A stretch of DNA of 13,780 nucleotides, from contig JAEZDC010000053.1 of NCBI GenBank assembly GCA_023429825.1, positions 1-13,780 on the forward strand, written 5' to 3'. Shown piece by piece: positions 8,901-13,780 of the stretch. The first letter of the stretch is position 1. The number at the start of each line of letters is the position of its first letter. Position numbers and translations under genes: made by a program. This DNA comes from Bacteroidota bacterium (GTDB taxonomy: Bacteria > Bacteroidota > Bacteroidia > Chitinophagales > Chitinophagaceae). The notes under the pieces were generated by a model. That model made no database searches and was not told the DNA's origin. It saw only the letters and a program-made list of their open reading frames with translations.

Positions 8901-8977
8901 CGTGTAAACGCAAATCCCTGCTGTGCCTGCACAACATGGCAAAAAAACAAGAGGGGTATAATGCAGAATAGTCTCAT
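5909..8977 (-). CDS. Sensor histidine kinase with beta-propeller and Y_Y_Y sensor
   Basis: This 1022-aa membrane kinase has a signal peptide (1-18), then a large periplasmic sensor region built of propeller repeats of the reg_prop type (GFIWVGTDNGLQRFD, QLWFGTDSGLLIYD, GVWIATDKGLYF, NIWLGTQGG, WLWLATHEKGL, FLWIITSNGLCRYN). A Y_Y_Y domain follows (YYYKMEGIDNDWV ... LTPGHYTFKVYCEN), then one transmembrane helix (about 790-812). The cytoplasmic part has a HisKA_3 region with phospho-accepting H832 in ARDLHDDMGS and a HATPase with N-box Asn944/945, G1 box DNGVGFD (from D972) and G2 box GNGLGN. The sensor resembles the hybrid polysaccharide sensors of Bacteroides, but there is no fused receiver or AraC domain. 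Output must go through a separate regulator, most likely the one at 3994-4626. The signal sensed is unknown. Confidence 0.93.
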   Translation of the reverse strand: MRLFCIIPLLFFCHVVQAQQGFAFTRITTADGLGLANNVVRSLYQDDKGFIWVGTDNGLQRFDGSKFIKFNPDYQTGADRLPVTSVAQIIPFEGKLMLSMLSIREFGLFDPSTFAYKKIALQTSGALPPRAEFHLWKDSHGEIYMNVLRYGILRYDKTKNVFADFHLFKFPKDWKPNLSAVYEDVQKQQLWFGTDSGLLIYDRKTKTSWTRYNNPKKLPLLNNTKINERITQVYIDQQRRTWIFSWPTWGKGGQYRFCYDSTGTRFLHADTVGLQEGLSGYAEYNDLYETKDGNLWVYGGGALYSYDKNTKRFYYNKAKEGLYDIGIDYDYVYQVMQDKDGGVWIATDKGLYFTSYGNSNYNLVNLIFKPATSITDILELPNGEIWFSSWGGGIVSIDKNLKRIDNFVYHHKPPANWKPSVGEAEKLTWSLCRQSSTGNILIGCNGGALLIHDPVKKTTQYTIPPECNNSTIRYIADDKKGNIWLGTQGGRLIRWSNDKYTVVHDIGTIIYKIFFDKQGWLWLATHEKGLIAIDPASGKVIQTYTANNKNNALFSNTGGDIEQLNDSIIVYGAGALNFINKKTGKIRILSFEDGLPSNTVERVRMDKTGFLWIITSNGLCRYNPQNDRVTPYSRKDGIVLAEQTKAADFETQDGYIVFGGSNAVLMFHPKVFSNNQPPPDVTITDFKLFNQFIPVDSLIKHPEIRLKHNQNSISLYFASLSFMQRDKLTYYYKMEGIDNDWVKADRFYFVNYSLLTPGHYTFKVYCENIEGMRSRNITEIHIHIKPPFWQTWWFSTSLLFVLALLAYVVHDLRVKRLLAVEKLRNRVARDLHDDMGSTLSTINILSAMAKTKMQSDVVKTTEYLGKISDNSQRMMEAMDDIVWSIKPSNDNMQKVAARMREFATSVLEAKDIELDFSVDEDVYDLKLNMEARRDFFLVFKEAVNNAAKYSRAEKVWIRITVENRKLNMLIKDNGVGFDVANADNGNGLGNMRKRADGLNGTINLRSKQGEGTEVNVNVPIIK

Positions 8978-8988
8978 CAGCAGCAGGG

Positions 8989-8996
8989 CAAATCTA
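8989..8996 (-). promoter_or_regulatory. Candidate -7 box of the sensor kinase gene
   Basis: Minus-strand TAGATTTG matches TAnnTTTG 11 bp before the kinase start codon, so the leader would be only a few nucleotides long. A GTTC, one mismatch from the TTG-type -33 core, lies 19 nt upstream. The short leader lowers confidence. Confidence 0.3.
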
Positions 8997-9096
8997 ACAA
9001 ATGCTTAAGGTATATGAACGATAACCAGGTAAAAGCACATCTTTATGTGAGATATATTATGTTGATGAGGGAGTTGCAATAAGATACATATTCATC

Positions 9097-9744
9097 TTAA
9101 AGTGCATCTTGCTCCAGGTATTGCAGAAACGTTTTACGCTCGATCATTTTTGCACCCAGGCTTTCAAGGTGTGGTGTGTGCACCTGGCAGTCGATCAATT
9201 GAATCCCTCTTTGTTGTAGTTGCTCAGCACACCTGATAAGTGCATATTTACTGGCGTTGCTCACTTTGCTGAACATACTCTCTCCACAGAAAACCTTTCC
9301 CATCATCACGCCGTATAAACCGCCTACAAGTTCGCCGTCTTTCCAAACCTCAGCACTTTCTGCGTAACCGGACTTATGCAGGTGCGTGTAAGTCTTTATA
9401 AACTCTTCTGTGATCCATGTACCATCTTCATCTTTACGTTTTACCTGCTGGCAATTCATCATCACTTCTTTAAACGCTTTATTCATGGAGAAATCAAAAG
9501 CATTCTTGTTCAGTAATTGTTTCATGCTGTGACTGATCTTCACTTCTGAAGGAAACAACACGCATCGTGGATCCGGACTCCACCACAACGGTATGTCTCC
9601 ACTGAACCATGGAAAGATGCCGTTGCGATAAGCCAGTAGAACTCTCTCAACACCCAGGTCTCCGCCGATCGCCAATAGCCCATCTTCCAGCGCTTCATCA
9701 ACTGGCGGGAAAATGATCTTATCGTCGAGGATATATAATGGCAA
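9097..9744 (-). CDS. aat: Leucyl/phenylalanyl-tRNA-protein transferase
   Basis: Aat transfers Leu or Phe from charged tRNA to the N-terminal Lys or Arg of proteins in the cytoplasm, creating an N-degron that ClpS recognises. The 215-aa sequence carries the family's landmarks in order: DGLLAIGGDL, GIFPWF, WWSPDPRCVL, GTWI, LHKSGYAESAEVW, GGLYGVMMGKVFCGESMFS, SNASKYAL and CQVHTPHLESLGA. Length is normal. The start is a TTG (minus strand, 9744-9742): it gives the usual MPL N-terminus, an in-frame TAA lies only 9 nt upstream, and the next in-frame Met is far inside the protein. The upstream spacer is a heptad repeat tract. The gene lies downstream of clpS on the same strand, so both may share a transcript. 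Confidence 0.95.
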   Translation of the reverse strand: MPLYILDDKIIFPPVDEALEDGLLAIGGDLGVERVLLAYRNGIFPWFSGDIPLWWSPDPRCVLFPSEVKISHSMKQLLNKNAFDFSMNKAFKEVMMNCQQVKRKDEDGTWITEEFIKTYTHLHKSGYAESAEVWKDGELVGGLYGVMMGKVFCGESMFSKVSNASKYALIRCAEQLQQRGIQLIDCQVHTPHLESLGAKMIERKTFLQYLEQDAL

Positions 9745-9757
9745 GCGGAGGGATTAT

Positions 9758-9946
9758 AAATAAGAATAAGGAATAAAAAATAAGGAATAAAAATAAGGAA
9801 TGAGAAATAAGGAATGAGAAATAAGGAATGAGAAATAAGGAATGAGAAATAAGGAATGAGAAATAAGGAATAAGAAATAAGGAATAAGGAATAAGGAATA
9901 AGGAATAAGAAATAAGGAATAAGGAATAAGGAATAAGGAATAAGAA
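9758..9946 (+). repeat. Purine-rich heptad repeat, tract 2
   Basis: The tract consists of 7-nt units GGAATAA, GAAATAA and GGAATGA. From 9797 to 9866 the 14-mer GGAATGAGAAATAA is repeated five times without error; the rest is mostly GGAATAA in the same register. It fills nearly the whole spacer between clpS and aat. In the direction of transcription it would give a pyrimidine-rich RNA (TTATTCC units). The near-perfect copies point to recent expansion by slippage. Confidence 0.92.
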
Positions 9947-9951
9947 ACGAT

Positions 9952-10251
9952 CTATTCAGCCATCACTTCAATCGTAGCGCCGATACCGCGTTCAGTGATC
10001 GCATCGCACATTGGCTTAAGTGTATCGTATTCTCCTTGCTTTACAGCATATTTTCCCTGGAAGTGTATCAGCAATGCACATTGCTCTGCCTGCTCCTGTG
10101 TATGATGGCATATCTCAATGAGTGTTTCAATCACCCAATCAAAAGTATTCACCTCATCATTCCATACAACAAGACTGTACGGAGCTTCTGTTGCTGTGAG
10201 GGTATCCGTCTCCACTTCCTTTAAAGGTTTCGTTTCATCTTTCATCCACAT
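9952..10251 (-). CDS. clpS: ATP-dependent Clp protease adaptor ClpS
   Basis: ClpS binds proteins with bulky N-terminal residues (Leu, Phe, Tyr, Trp) and hands them to the Clp unfoldase for degradation. The 99-aa protein has a flexible N-terminal extension (1-24) and the ClpS core: YSLVVWNDEVNTFDWVI, with the N31/D32/E33 pocket residues, then LLIHFQGK with H63 at the place of the N-degron-binding His of E. coli ClpS, and a C-terminal GIGATIE strand. An ATG at 10245 (MKDET) is an equally good start, two codons shorter. The downstream neighbour aat makes the N-degrons that ClpS reads. No clp unfoldase or protease gene is in the window. Confidence 0.94.
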   Translation of the reverse strand: MWMKDETKPLKEVETDTLTATEAPYSLVVWNDEVNTFDWVIETLIEICHHTQEQAEQCALLIHFQGKYAVKQGEYDTLKPMCDAITERGIGATIEVMAE

Positions 10252-10623
10252 GCGGCAAATTTATAGTCAAAGAATTTTAGTGTTGAGTTAATTATGATAC
10301 CAGCTGTAGTATTTCATGTCATTGTCTTTTGCGTCACTCCAGGAAACTCGGGACTTCAACATTGTAAACTTCTGGGAACAATTTATAACTGAACATTATA
10401 TCAGAAAAATCTAAATTTGTGCATCCGCATGATACCTGACTATCCACATAAACTGTTCTCCGATACCCGGCAGCATTTCTTCCTGCTGATGGAGACTTTG
10501 GCAATGGATCGAAAATAAGTTGCATACAGAACTAACTGTACAAGAGTGCGACGCAACGATGGCAAACCGGAGTTACAATCGCTGGTAAACAAAACAACAA
10601 TTCAAAATTTCAAACTCAAGCAT
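10252..10623. other. Gap between clpS and hppD: no confident gene
   Basis: This 372-bp divergent gap must hold the promoters of clpS (leftward) and hppD (rightward). A TAAATTTG at 10412-10419 on the plus strand fits the -7 consensus, but no -33 element is seen and it would leave a leader of about 200 nt. A 29-codon reading frame (10429-10518, MIPDYPHKL...) begins just after it; its product is not recognised and coding is doubtful. At 10538-10563 lies a dispersed repeat, and at 10327-10340 a degenerate inverted piece of the same sequence (TTTTGCGTCACTCC). The open frame of hppD can be extended left to a GTG at 10546, but that part is repeat sequence and not part of the enzyme. Confidence 0.4.
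10538..10563 (+). repeat. Dispersed intergenic repeat, copy 1
   Basis: Contains ACAAGAGTGCGACGCAA followed by a GATGGC. The copy at 12651-12670 on the other strand has the same 17-mer with one change, followed a few bases later by GATGCC. The core TGCGACGCA is a small dyad (TGCG-A-CGCA). Confidence 0.5.
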
Positions 10624-11754
10624 ATGGAAACGTTAGCTGCTGCTAAAGTTCGTCAACAGACCGCTGAAGATTTTTTACCATTAGAAGGAACTGATTACGT
10701 AGAATTCTATGTGGGCAATGCCAAGCAGGCTGCTCATTTTTACAAGACTGCCTTTGGTTTTCAAAGCATTGCTTATGCAGGACCAGAGACAGGGATGAAA
10801 GACAGGGCGAGTTACGTGGTGAGGCAGAACAAACTCACTTTCATGTTTACTACTCCGCTTAGAAGTGGTAACCCTATAGCAGATCATATTTACAAGCACG
10901 GTGATGGAGTGAAGAATTTATCGTTGCGTGTGCAAGACGCGACATCAGCATGGGAAGAAACTACAAAGCGTGGCGCAAGAAGTTATATGGAGCCAACGAA
11001 AATGGAAGACGAGTTTGGCGAAGTCGTAATGAGTGGGATACATACTTATGGCGATACCGTTCATTTATTCATCGAACGAAAAAATTACACTGGTGCATTC
11101 ATGCCTGGCTTTAGAAAATGGGAGAGTACTTATAACCCGCCTGACACAGGTTTATTGTATGTGGATCATTGCGTTGGGAATGTTGGCTGGAACCAGATGA
11201 ATCCATGGGTGAAGTTTTATGAGGAAGTGATGGGCTTTAGGAATATTCTTTCGTTTGATGATGAAGATATTTCCACTGAATATTCTGCATTGATGAGCAA
11301 GGTGATGAGCAGTGGGAATGGTTTTGTGAAGTTCCCGATCAATGAACCGGCAGAAGGCAAGAAGAAAAGCCAGGTAGAAGAATACCTTGAGTTTTACGAT
11401 GGGGAAGGAGTGCAACACGTAGCGATGGCAACGAATGATATTGTAAAAACGGTAAAAGACCTGATGAGTCGTGGCGTAGAATTTTTGAAAGTCCCTACAA
11501 CTTATTATGATGATCTTTTTGACCGTGTGGGTAAAATTGACGAAGACATTGAGCCTCTGAAAGAATTAGGAATATTAGTTGATAGAGATGAAGAGGGTTA
11601 TCTCTTACAGTTATTTACCAAGCCGGTAGAAGACAGGCCAACCTTGTTCTTCGAGATCATTCAGAGAAAAGGCGCCAAGAGCTTCGGCAAAGGAAATTTC
11701 AAGGCGTTGTTCGAGGCCATTGAAAGAGAGCAGGCTGAAAGAGGCAACTTATAA
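10624..11754 (+). CDS. hppD: 4-hydroxyphenylpyruvate dioxygenase
   Basis: This Fe(II) enzyme converts 4-hydroxyphenylpyruvate, formed from tyrosine, to homogentisate in aromatic amino acid breakdown. The 376-aa protein has two vicinal-oxygen-chelate halves: an N-terminal one (about 15-155, DYVEFYVGNAKQAAHFY) and a catalytic C-terminal one. The iron ligands are visible: H182 in VDHCVGNV, H265 in GVQHVAMATND and E344 in LFFEIIQRKG. Other signatures are QLFTKP, RPTLFFE and the C-terminal GNFKALFEAIE. The start ATG at 10624 gives the normal family N-terminus; an upstream GTG extension is rejected. No homogentisate dioxygenase or other pathway gene is adjacent, so it appears to be a single-gene unit followed by a hairpin. 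Confidence 0.96.
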   Translation: METLAAAKVRQQTAEDFLPLEGTDYVEFYVGNAKQAAHFYKTAFGFQSIAYAGPETGMKDRASYVVRQNKLTFMFTTPLRSGNPIADHIYKHGDGVKNLSLRVQDATSAWEETTKRGARSYMEPTKMEDEFGEVVMSGIHTYGDTVHLFIERKNYTGAFMPGFRKWESTYNPPDTGLLYVDHCVGNVGWNQMNPWVKFYEEVMGFRNILSFDDEDISTEYSALMSKVMSSGNGFVKFPINEPAEGKKKSQVEEYLEFYDGEGVQHVAMATNDIVKTVKDLMSRGVEFLKVPTTYYDDLFDRVGKIDEDIEPLKELGILVDRDEEGYLLQLFTKPVEDRPTLFFEIIQRKGAKSFGKGNFKALFEAIEREQAERGNL

Positions 11755-11762
11755 ACAACTGT

Positions 11763-11792
11763 TAATCCTCTGTGTATACAGAGGATTTCAGT
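11763..11792 (+). terminator. Hairpin after hppD, probable terminator
   Basis: The inverted repeat AATCCTCTG/CAGAGGATT (11764-11772 with 11779-11787), extended by one T-A pair at the loop, starts 9 bp after the hppD stop. The T run after it is poor (TTTCAGT), so it may act as a weak terminator or as a 3'-end protecting structure. Confidence 0.5.
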
Positions 11793-11864
11793 ACACTTTA
11801 ATCCACATTAAAACCGTTGGAGTAAGAGTTTATCTATTTTCGGATTGCCTAATACGAGAGAAGA

Positions 11865-12623
11865 ATGAAAAAGGTTTTGCTGTTAGCTTGTTCGGTTTTG
11901 ATCATCAGCGTGGTGTATGCCCAGCCGCAGGTATCGTTTATTGAAGTGCAGAAAAGTTACCCGAGAGTTGCTTCTGCTGTAACGAAGAAGGAAGATACTT
12001 TGCAAAAGCAATTTGAAAAAGCAAATTTGCAATGGCCTCCTAAGCAGATATACTTCCGCAGTTTTAAATACGACAGCCAGTTTGAAGTATGGGTTCGGAA
12101 TAACAGCAATGAGCCGTACAAACTTTTCAAAACTTATAAGGTATGTGCGTTGAGTGGAAGTTTAGGTCCGAAGAGAATGGAAGGAGACTACCAGGTACCC
12201 GAGGGATTTTATTACATCAATGTATTTAACCCCAGAAGCAATTATCATTTATCCTTAGGTATTAATTATCCAAATGCGTCAGATGCACTTTTGAGTGATT
12301 CTGTTTCGCCTGGTGGTGAGATATTCATTCACGGCAGTTGTGTAACGGTAGGTTGTATTCCTATAAAAGACGAGCAAATCGAAGAAGTGTATTTATTAGC
12401 TTCTCATGCTAAGGCACAAGGCCAGGATTTTATCCCTGTTCATATTTTTCCTATACGCTTCAACAACCCCAAGAGCCTGGATTACCTGGCAAGAACCACA
12501 AAAGCCGACCAGGGCTACCAGAAGTTCGCAGTGAAGATCAAGGAGGTATATGATTTCTTTGAAGAAAAGAAGAAATTGCCTTTGATCTCGGTGAACAATA
12601 AGGGTGAATACGTAATTATGTAG
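11865..12623 (+). CDS. Periplasmic L,D-transpeptidase-family protein (YkuD, YafK-like)
   Basis: This 252-aa protein has a signal peptide (1-19, ending VYAQ) and a YkuD-type catalytic domain. The active-site motif IFIHGSCVTVGCIPI is clear, with His156 and catalytic Cys164. The pattern HG-x-C-x5-GC is closer to E. coli YafK/DpaA than to the cross-linking YcfS or YnhG enzymes. Enzymes of this superfamily make or break links to peptidoglycan: DpaA releases Braun's lipoprotein from the wall. Which reaction applies here cannot be told. The preceding PEGFYYINVFNPRSNYHLSLGINYP follows the usual TP-x-G-x-Y-I pattern. The C-terminal 50 residues lie outside the catalytic core. It appears to be a single-gene unit. 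A weak -7 box (TATTTTCG, 11835-11842) with a TTG 15 nt upstream could be its promoter. Confidence 0.88.
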   Translation: MKKVLLLACSVLIISVVYAQPQVSFIEVQKSYPRVASAVTKKEDTLQKQFEKANLQWPPKQIYFRSFKYDSQFEVWVRNNSNEPYKLFKTYKVCALSGSLGPKRMEGDYQVPEGFYYINVFNPRSNYHLSLGINYPNASDALLSDSVSPGGEIFIHGSCVTVGCIPIKDEQIEEVYLLASHAKAQGQDFIPVHIFPIRFNNPKSLDYLARTTKADQGYQKFAVKIKEVYDFFEEKKKLPLISVNNKGEYVIM

Positions 12624-12650
12624 CCAACTTCGTTTTTCATGGCATCTTTT

Positions 12651-12670
12651 CTTGCGTCGCACACTTGTGC
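12651..12670 (-). repeat. Dispersed intergenic repeat, copy 2 (inverted)
   Basis: Read on the minus strand this is GCACAAGTGTGCGACGCAAG. It matches copy 1 (10538-10563) at 16 of 17 positions of the core ACAAG(A/T)GTGCGACGCAA. It lies 27 bp past the stop of the transpeptidase gene, in the opposite orientation to copy 1. Confidence 0.5.
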
Positions 12671-12759
12671 TTTCAGATCATCATGCATCATTCTAAGTAG
12701 GGTCACTCTGTGTTTTCTGTCTCCTGACTGACAAAAATTCCCTTTTCTTTGCGTGGCTT

Positions 12760-12767
12760 TAATTTTG
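12760..12767 (+). promoter_or_regulatory. Candidate -7 box of grpE
   Basis: TAATTTTG fits the Bacteroidota consensus TAnnTTTG exactly and lies 28 bp before the grpE start codon. No TTG -33 element is found at the usual distance. No CIRCE-type inverted repeat, the binding site of HrcA, is seen upstream. Confidence 0.4.
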
Positions 12768-12795
12768 ACGCCTTTAACCAGGTAACAATAAGCGT

Positions 12796-13380
12796 ATGAA
12801 AGAGAAAGAAAAGAACCAGGATATTGATAACAATTCGACAGAAACTGCTGAAATGAGTGAAAATATGGGCATTAATGCTGACGAAAATGCAGCTGGTACT
12901 ACTCATTTGAATGAACCTGTGGCAGAAGAGGATAAAGTTGAACAACTTGAAGCGCAGTTACAGGAGCAAAAGGATAAGTATATCAGGCTGATGGCGGAGT
13001 TTGACAATTTCCGCAGGAGAACTGCTAAAGAAAGACTGGAACTTATTCAAACAGCCGGTAAAGATGTTATCGTTTCTTTATTGGATGTGTTGGATGACTG
13101 TGACAGGGCTGAAAAACAAATTCAGAATACAACAGATATTAACCAGGTGAAAGAAGGAGTGTTGCTGGTGTTCAACAAAATGAGAGCCTCACTTCAATCA
13201 AAGGGTGTGAAAGAAATGAAGAGTGTGCATGAAGAATTTGATGTAGAGAAGCATGAAGCCATTACTGAGATACCTGCGCCTAGCGAAGATCTGAAAGGAA
13301 AGGTGATAGATGAAGTGCAGAAGGGATATTACCTCAATGAAAAGATCATCAGGTTTGCGAAGGTGGTGGTTGGAAAATAG
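12796..13380 (+). CDS. grpE: Nucleotide exchange factor GrpE
   Basis: GrpE releases ADP from DnaK and so resets the Hsp70 cycle. The 194-aa protein has an acidic, disordered N-terminus (about 1-45), a long dimerising helix with coiled-coil pattern (EQLEAQLQEQKDKYIRLMAE, then FDNFRRRTAKE), a second helical part (DVIVSLLDVLDDCDRAEK) and the C-terminal beta-wing (HEAITEIPAP, then GKVIDEVQKGYYLNEKIIRF). Length is typical. dnaJ, the other DnaK partner, begins 104 bp downstream on the same strand, and the two are probably co-transcribed. Confidence 0.95.
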   Translation: MKEKEKNQDIDNNSTETAEMSENMGINADENAAGTTHLNEPVAEEDKVEQLEAQLQEQKDKYIRLMAEFDNFRRRTAKERLELIQTAGKDVIVSLLDVLDDCDRAEKQIQNTTDINQVKEGVLLVFNKMRASLQSKGVKEMKSVHEEFDVEKHEAITEIPAPSEDLKGKVIDEVQKGYYLNEKIIRFAKVVVGK

Positions 13381-13470
13381 GCTTTAGGCTGTAGTCATTA
13401 GGCGGTAGTTCAAAGGTTGTAGCTGATAGCTGAAACAAAAACATAAACAAAACTGTAGTTAGGTCTATGG
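13381..13470. repeat. Word-like intergenic repeat (GGCTGTAG/GGTTGTAG type)
   Basis: The spacer between grpE and dnaJ is made of similar words: GCTTTAGGCTGTAG, TTAGGCGGTAG, GGTTGTAGCTGATAGCTGA, ACTGTAGTTAGG. It begins right after the grpE stop codon and carries many TAG/TGA triplets. No hairpin terminator is seen, so transcription can continue into dnaJ. Confidence 0.5.
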
Positions 13471-13484
13471 TTGGAACAAAAACA

Positions 13485-13780
13485 ATGGCGAAGAGAGATT
13501 ATTACGAAATATTGGGAGTGAGTAAATCGGCATCTGCGGATGAGATCAAGAAGGCTTATCGCAAGGTGGCGATGCAATACCATCCTGACCGTAACCCCGG
13601 AGACAAAGAAGCAGAGGAAAAATTCAAAGAGGCTGCAGAGGCATACGAAGTACTGAGCGATGCGGATAAAAAAGCGAGGTACGATCGTTATGGGCACCAG
13701 GCATTTTCACCAGGTATGGGTGGCGGATTCGGTGGTGGTGGCGGTATGAATATGGAAGATATTTTCAGCCAGTTTGGAGA
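13485..13780 (+). CDS. dnaJ: Chaperone protein DnaJ (partial, 3' end outside window)
   Basis: DnaJ (Hsp40) delivers substrates to DnaK and stimulates its ATPase. The first 98 codons are visible: the J domain, starting MAKRDYYEILGVSKSASADE, with the essential HPD at residues 33-35, the helix-III region (KFKEAAEAYEVLSDADKKARYDRYG), then the start of the Gly/Phe-rich region (GGGFGGGGG) and MEDIFSQFG. The ATG at 13485 gives the usual MAKRDYYE start; an in-frame ATG six codons earlier (13467) is less likely. The zinc-finger and C-terminal domains lie outside the window. Confidence 0.96.
   Translation, partial: MAKRDYYEILGVSKSASADEIKKAYRKVAMQYHPDRNPGDKEAEEKFKEAAEAYEVLSDADKKARYDRYGHQAFSPGMGGGFGGGGGMNMEDIFSQFG

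Noticed and set aside
9036..9049. CACAT-CTTT-ATGTG inverted repeat upstream of the kinase gene as an operator or terminator
   Set aside because: Only 5 bp per arm, no T run, and no similarity to the palindrome at 4656-4675.
4674..9096. Shared ACATATTCAT upstream of the response regulator and near the kinase gene as a common regulatory site
   Set aside because: A 10-base match is expected many times by chance in a window of this size, and the flanks do not agree.
9758..9946. The heptad tract as a CRISPR array
   Set aside because: The units are 7 nt, contiguous and without unique spacers, and there is no cas gene.
10546..10623. N-terminal extension of hppD from a GTG
   Set aside because: The extra residues are encoded by the dispersed repeat; the family N-terminus fits the ATG at 10624.

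Overview
The window looks like chromosomal DNA of a Bacteroidota bacterium, most likely of the family Chitinophagaceae. The reasons are type IX secretion (T9SS) C-terminal tails, candidate promoters with the Bacteroidota -7 box TAnnTTTG, no Shine-Dalgarno signals, a sensor kinase of the propeller/Y_Y_Y type, and intergenic spacers filled with word-like repeats. The family assignment is inference. No tRNA, rRNA, CRISPR array, transposase or phage gene was seen.

Left part (1-3965, + strand): a two-gene cassette appears twice in tandem. Each unit is a large T9SS-exported protein followed 12-18 bp later by a very small protein made of a signal peptide plus a C-terminal sorting-type tail (PIDGG motif, hydrophobic segment, basic end; PID-CTERM type). 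Only the last 14 codons of the first large protein are inside the window (1-45), followed by the small gene at 64-285, a purine-rich heptad repeat and a terminator. The second unit is complete (about 554-3889) and ends at a hairpin terminator. The two small proteins share 30 identical residues although the DNA differs at 11 synonymous codons. This is the most unusual part of the window.

Middle part (3966-8977, - strand): a two-component system whose parts are split by a membrane gene. The order of transcription is a 1022-aa sensor histidine kinase, a membrane acyltransferase 22 bp downstream, and, after a 153-bp gap with its own -7 box and a palindrome, a NarL/LuxR-type response regulator.

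Next (9097-10251, - strand): clpS and aat, two steps of the bacterial N-degron pathway. Aat adds Leu/Phe to protein N-termini and ClpS delivers such proteins to the Clp protease. They are separated by a second tract of the same heptad repeat, and aat appears to start at TTG.

Right part (10624-13780, + strand): hppD (tyrosine catabolism), a periplasmic L,D-transpeptidase (YkuD/YafK type), then grpE and the start of dnaJ (Hsp70 co-chaperones; dnaJ runs off the window). Two copies of a short repeat with core ACAAG(A/T)GTGCGACGCAA flank the hppD/transpeptidase pair in opposite orientations.
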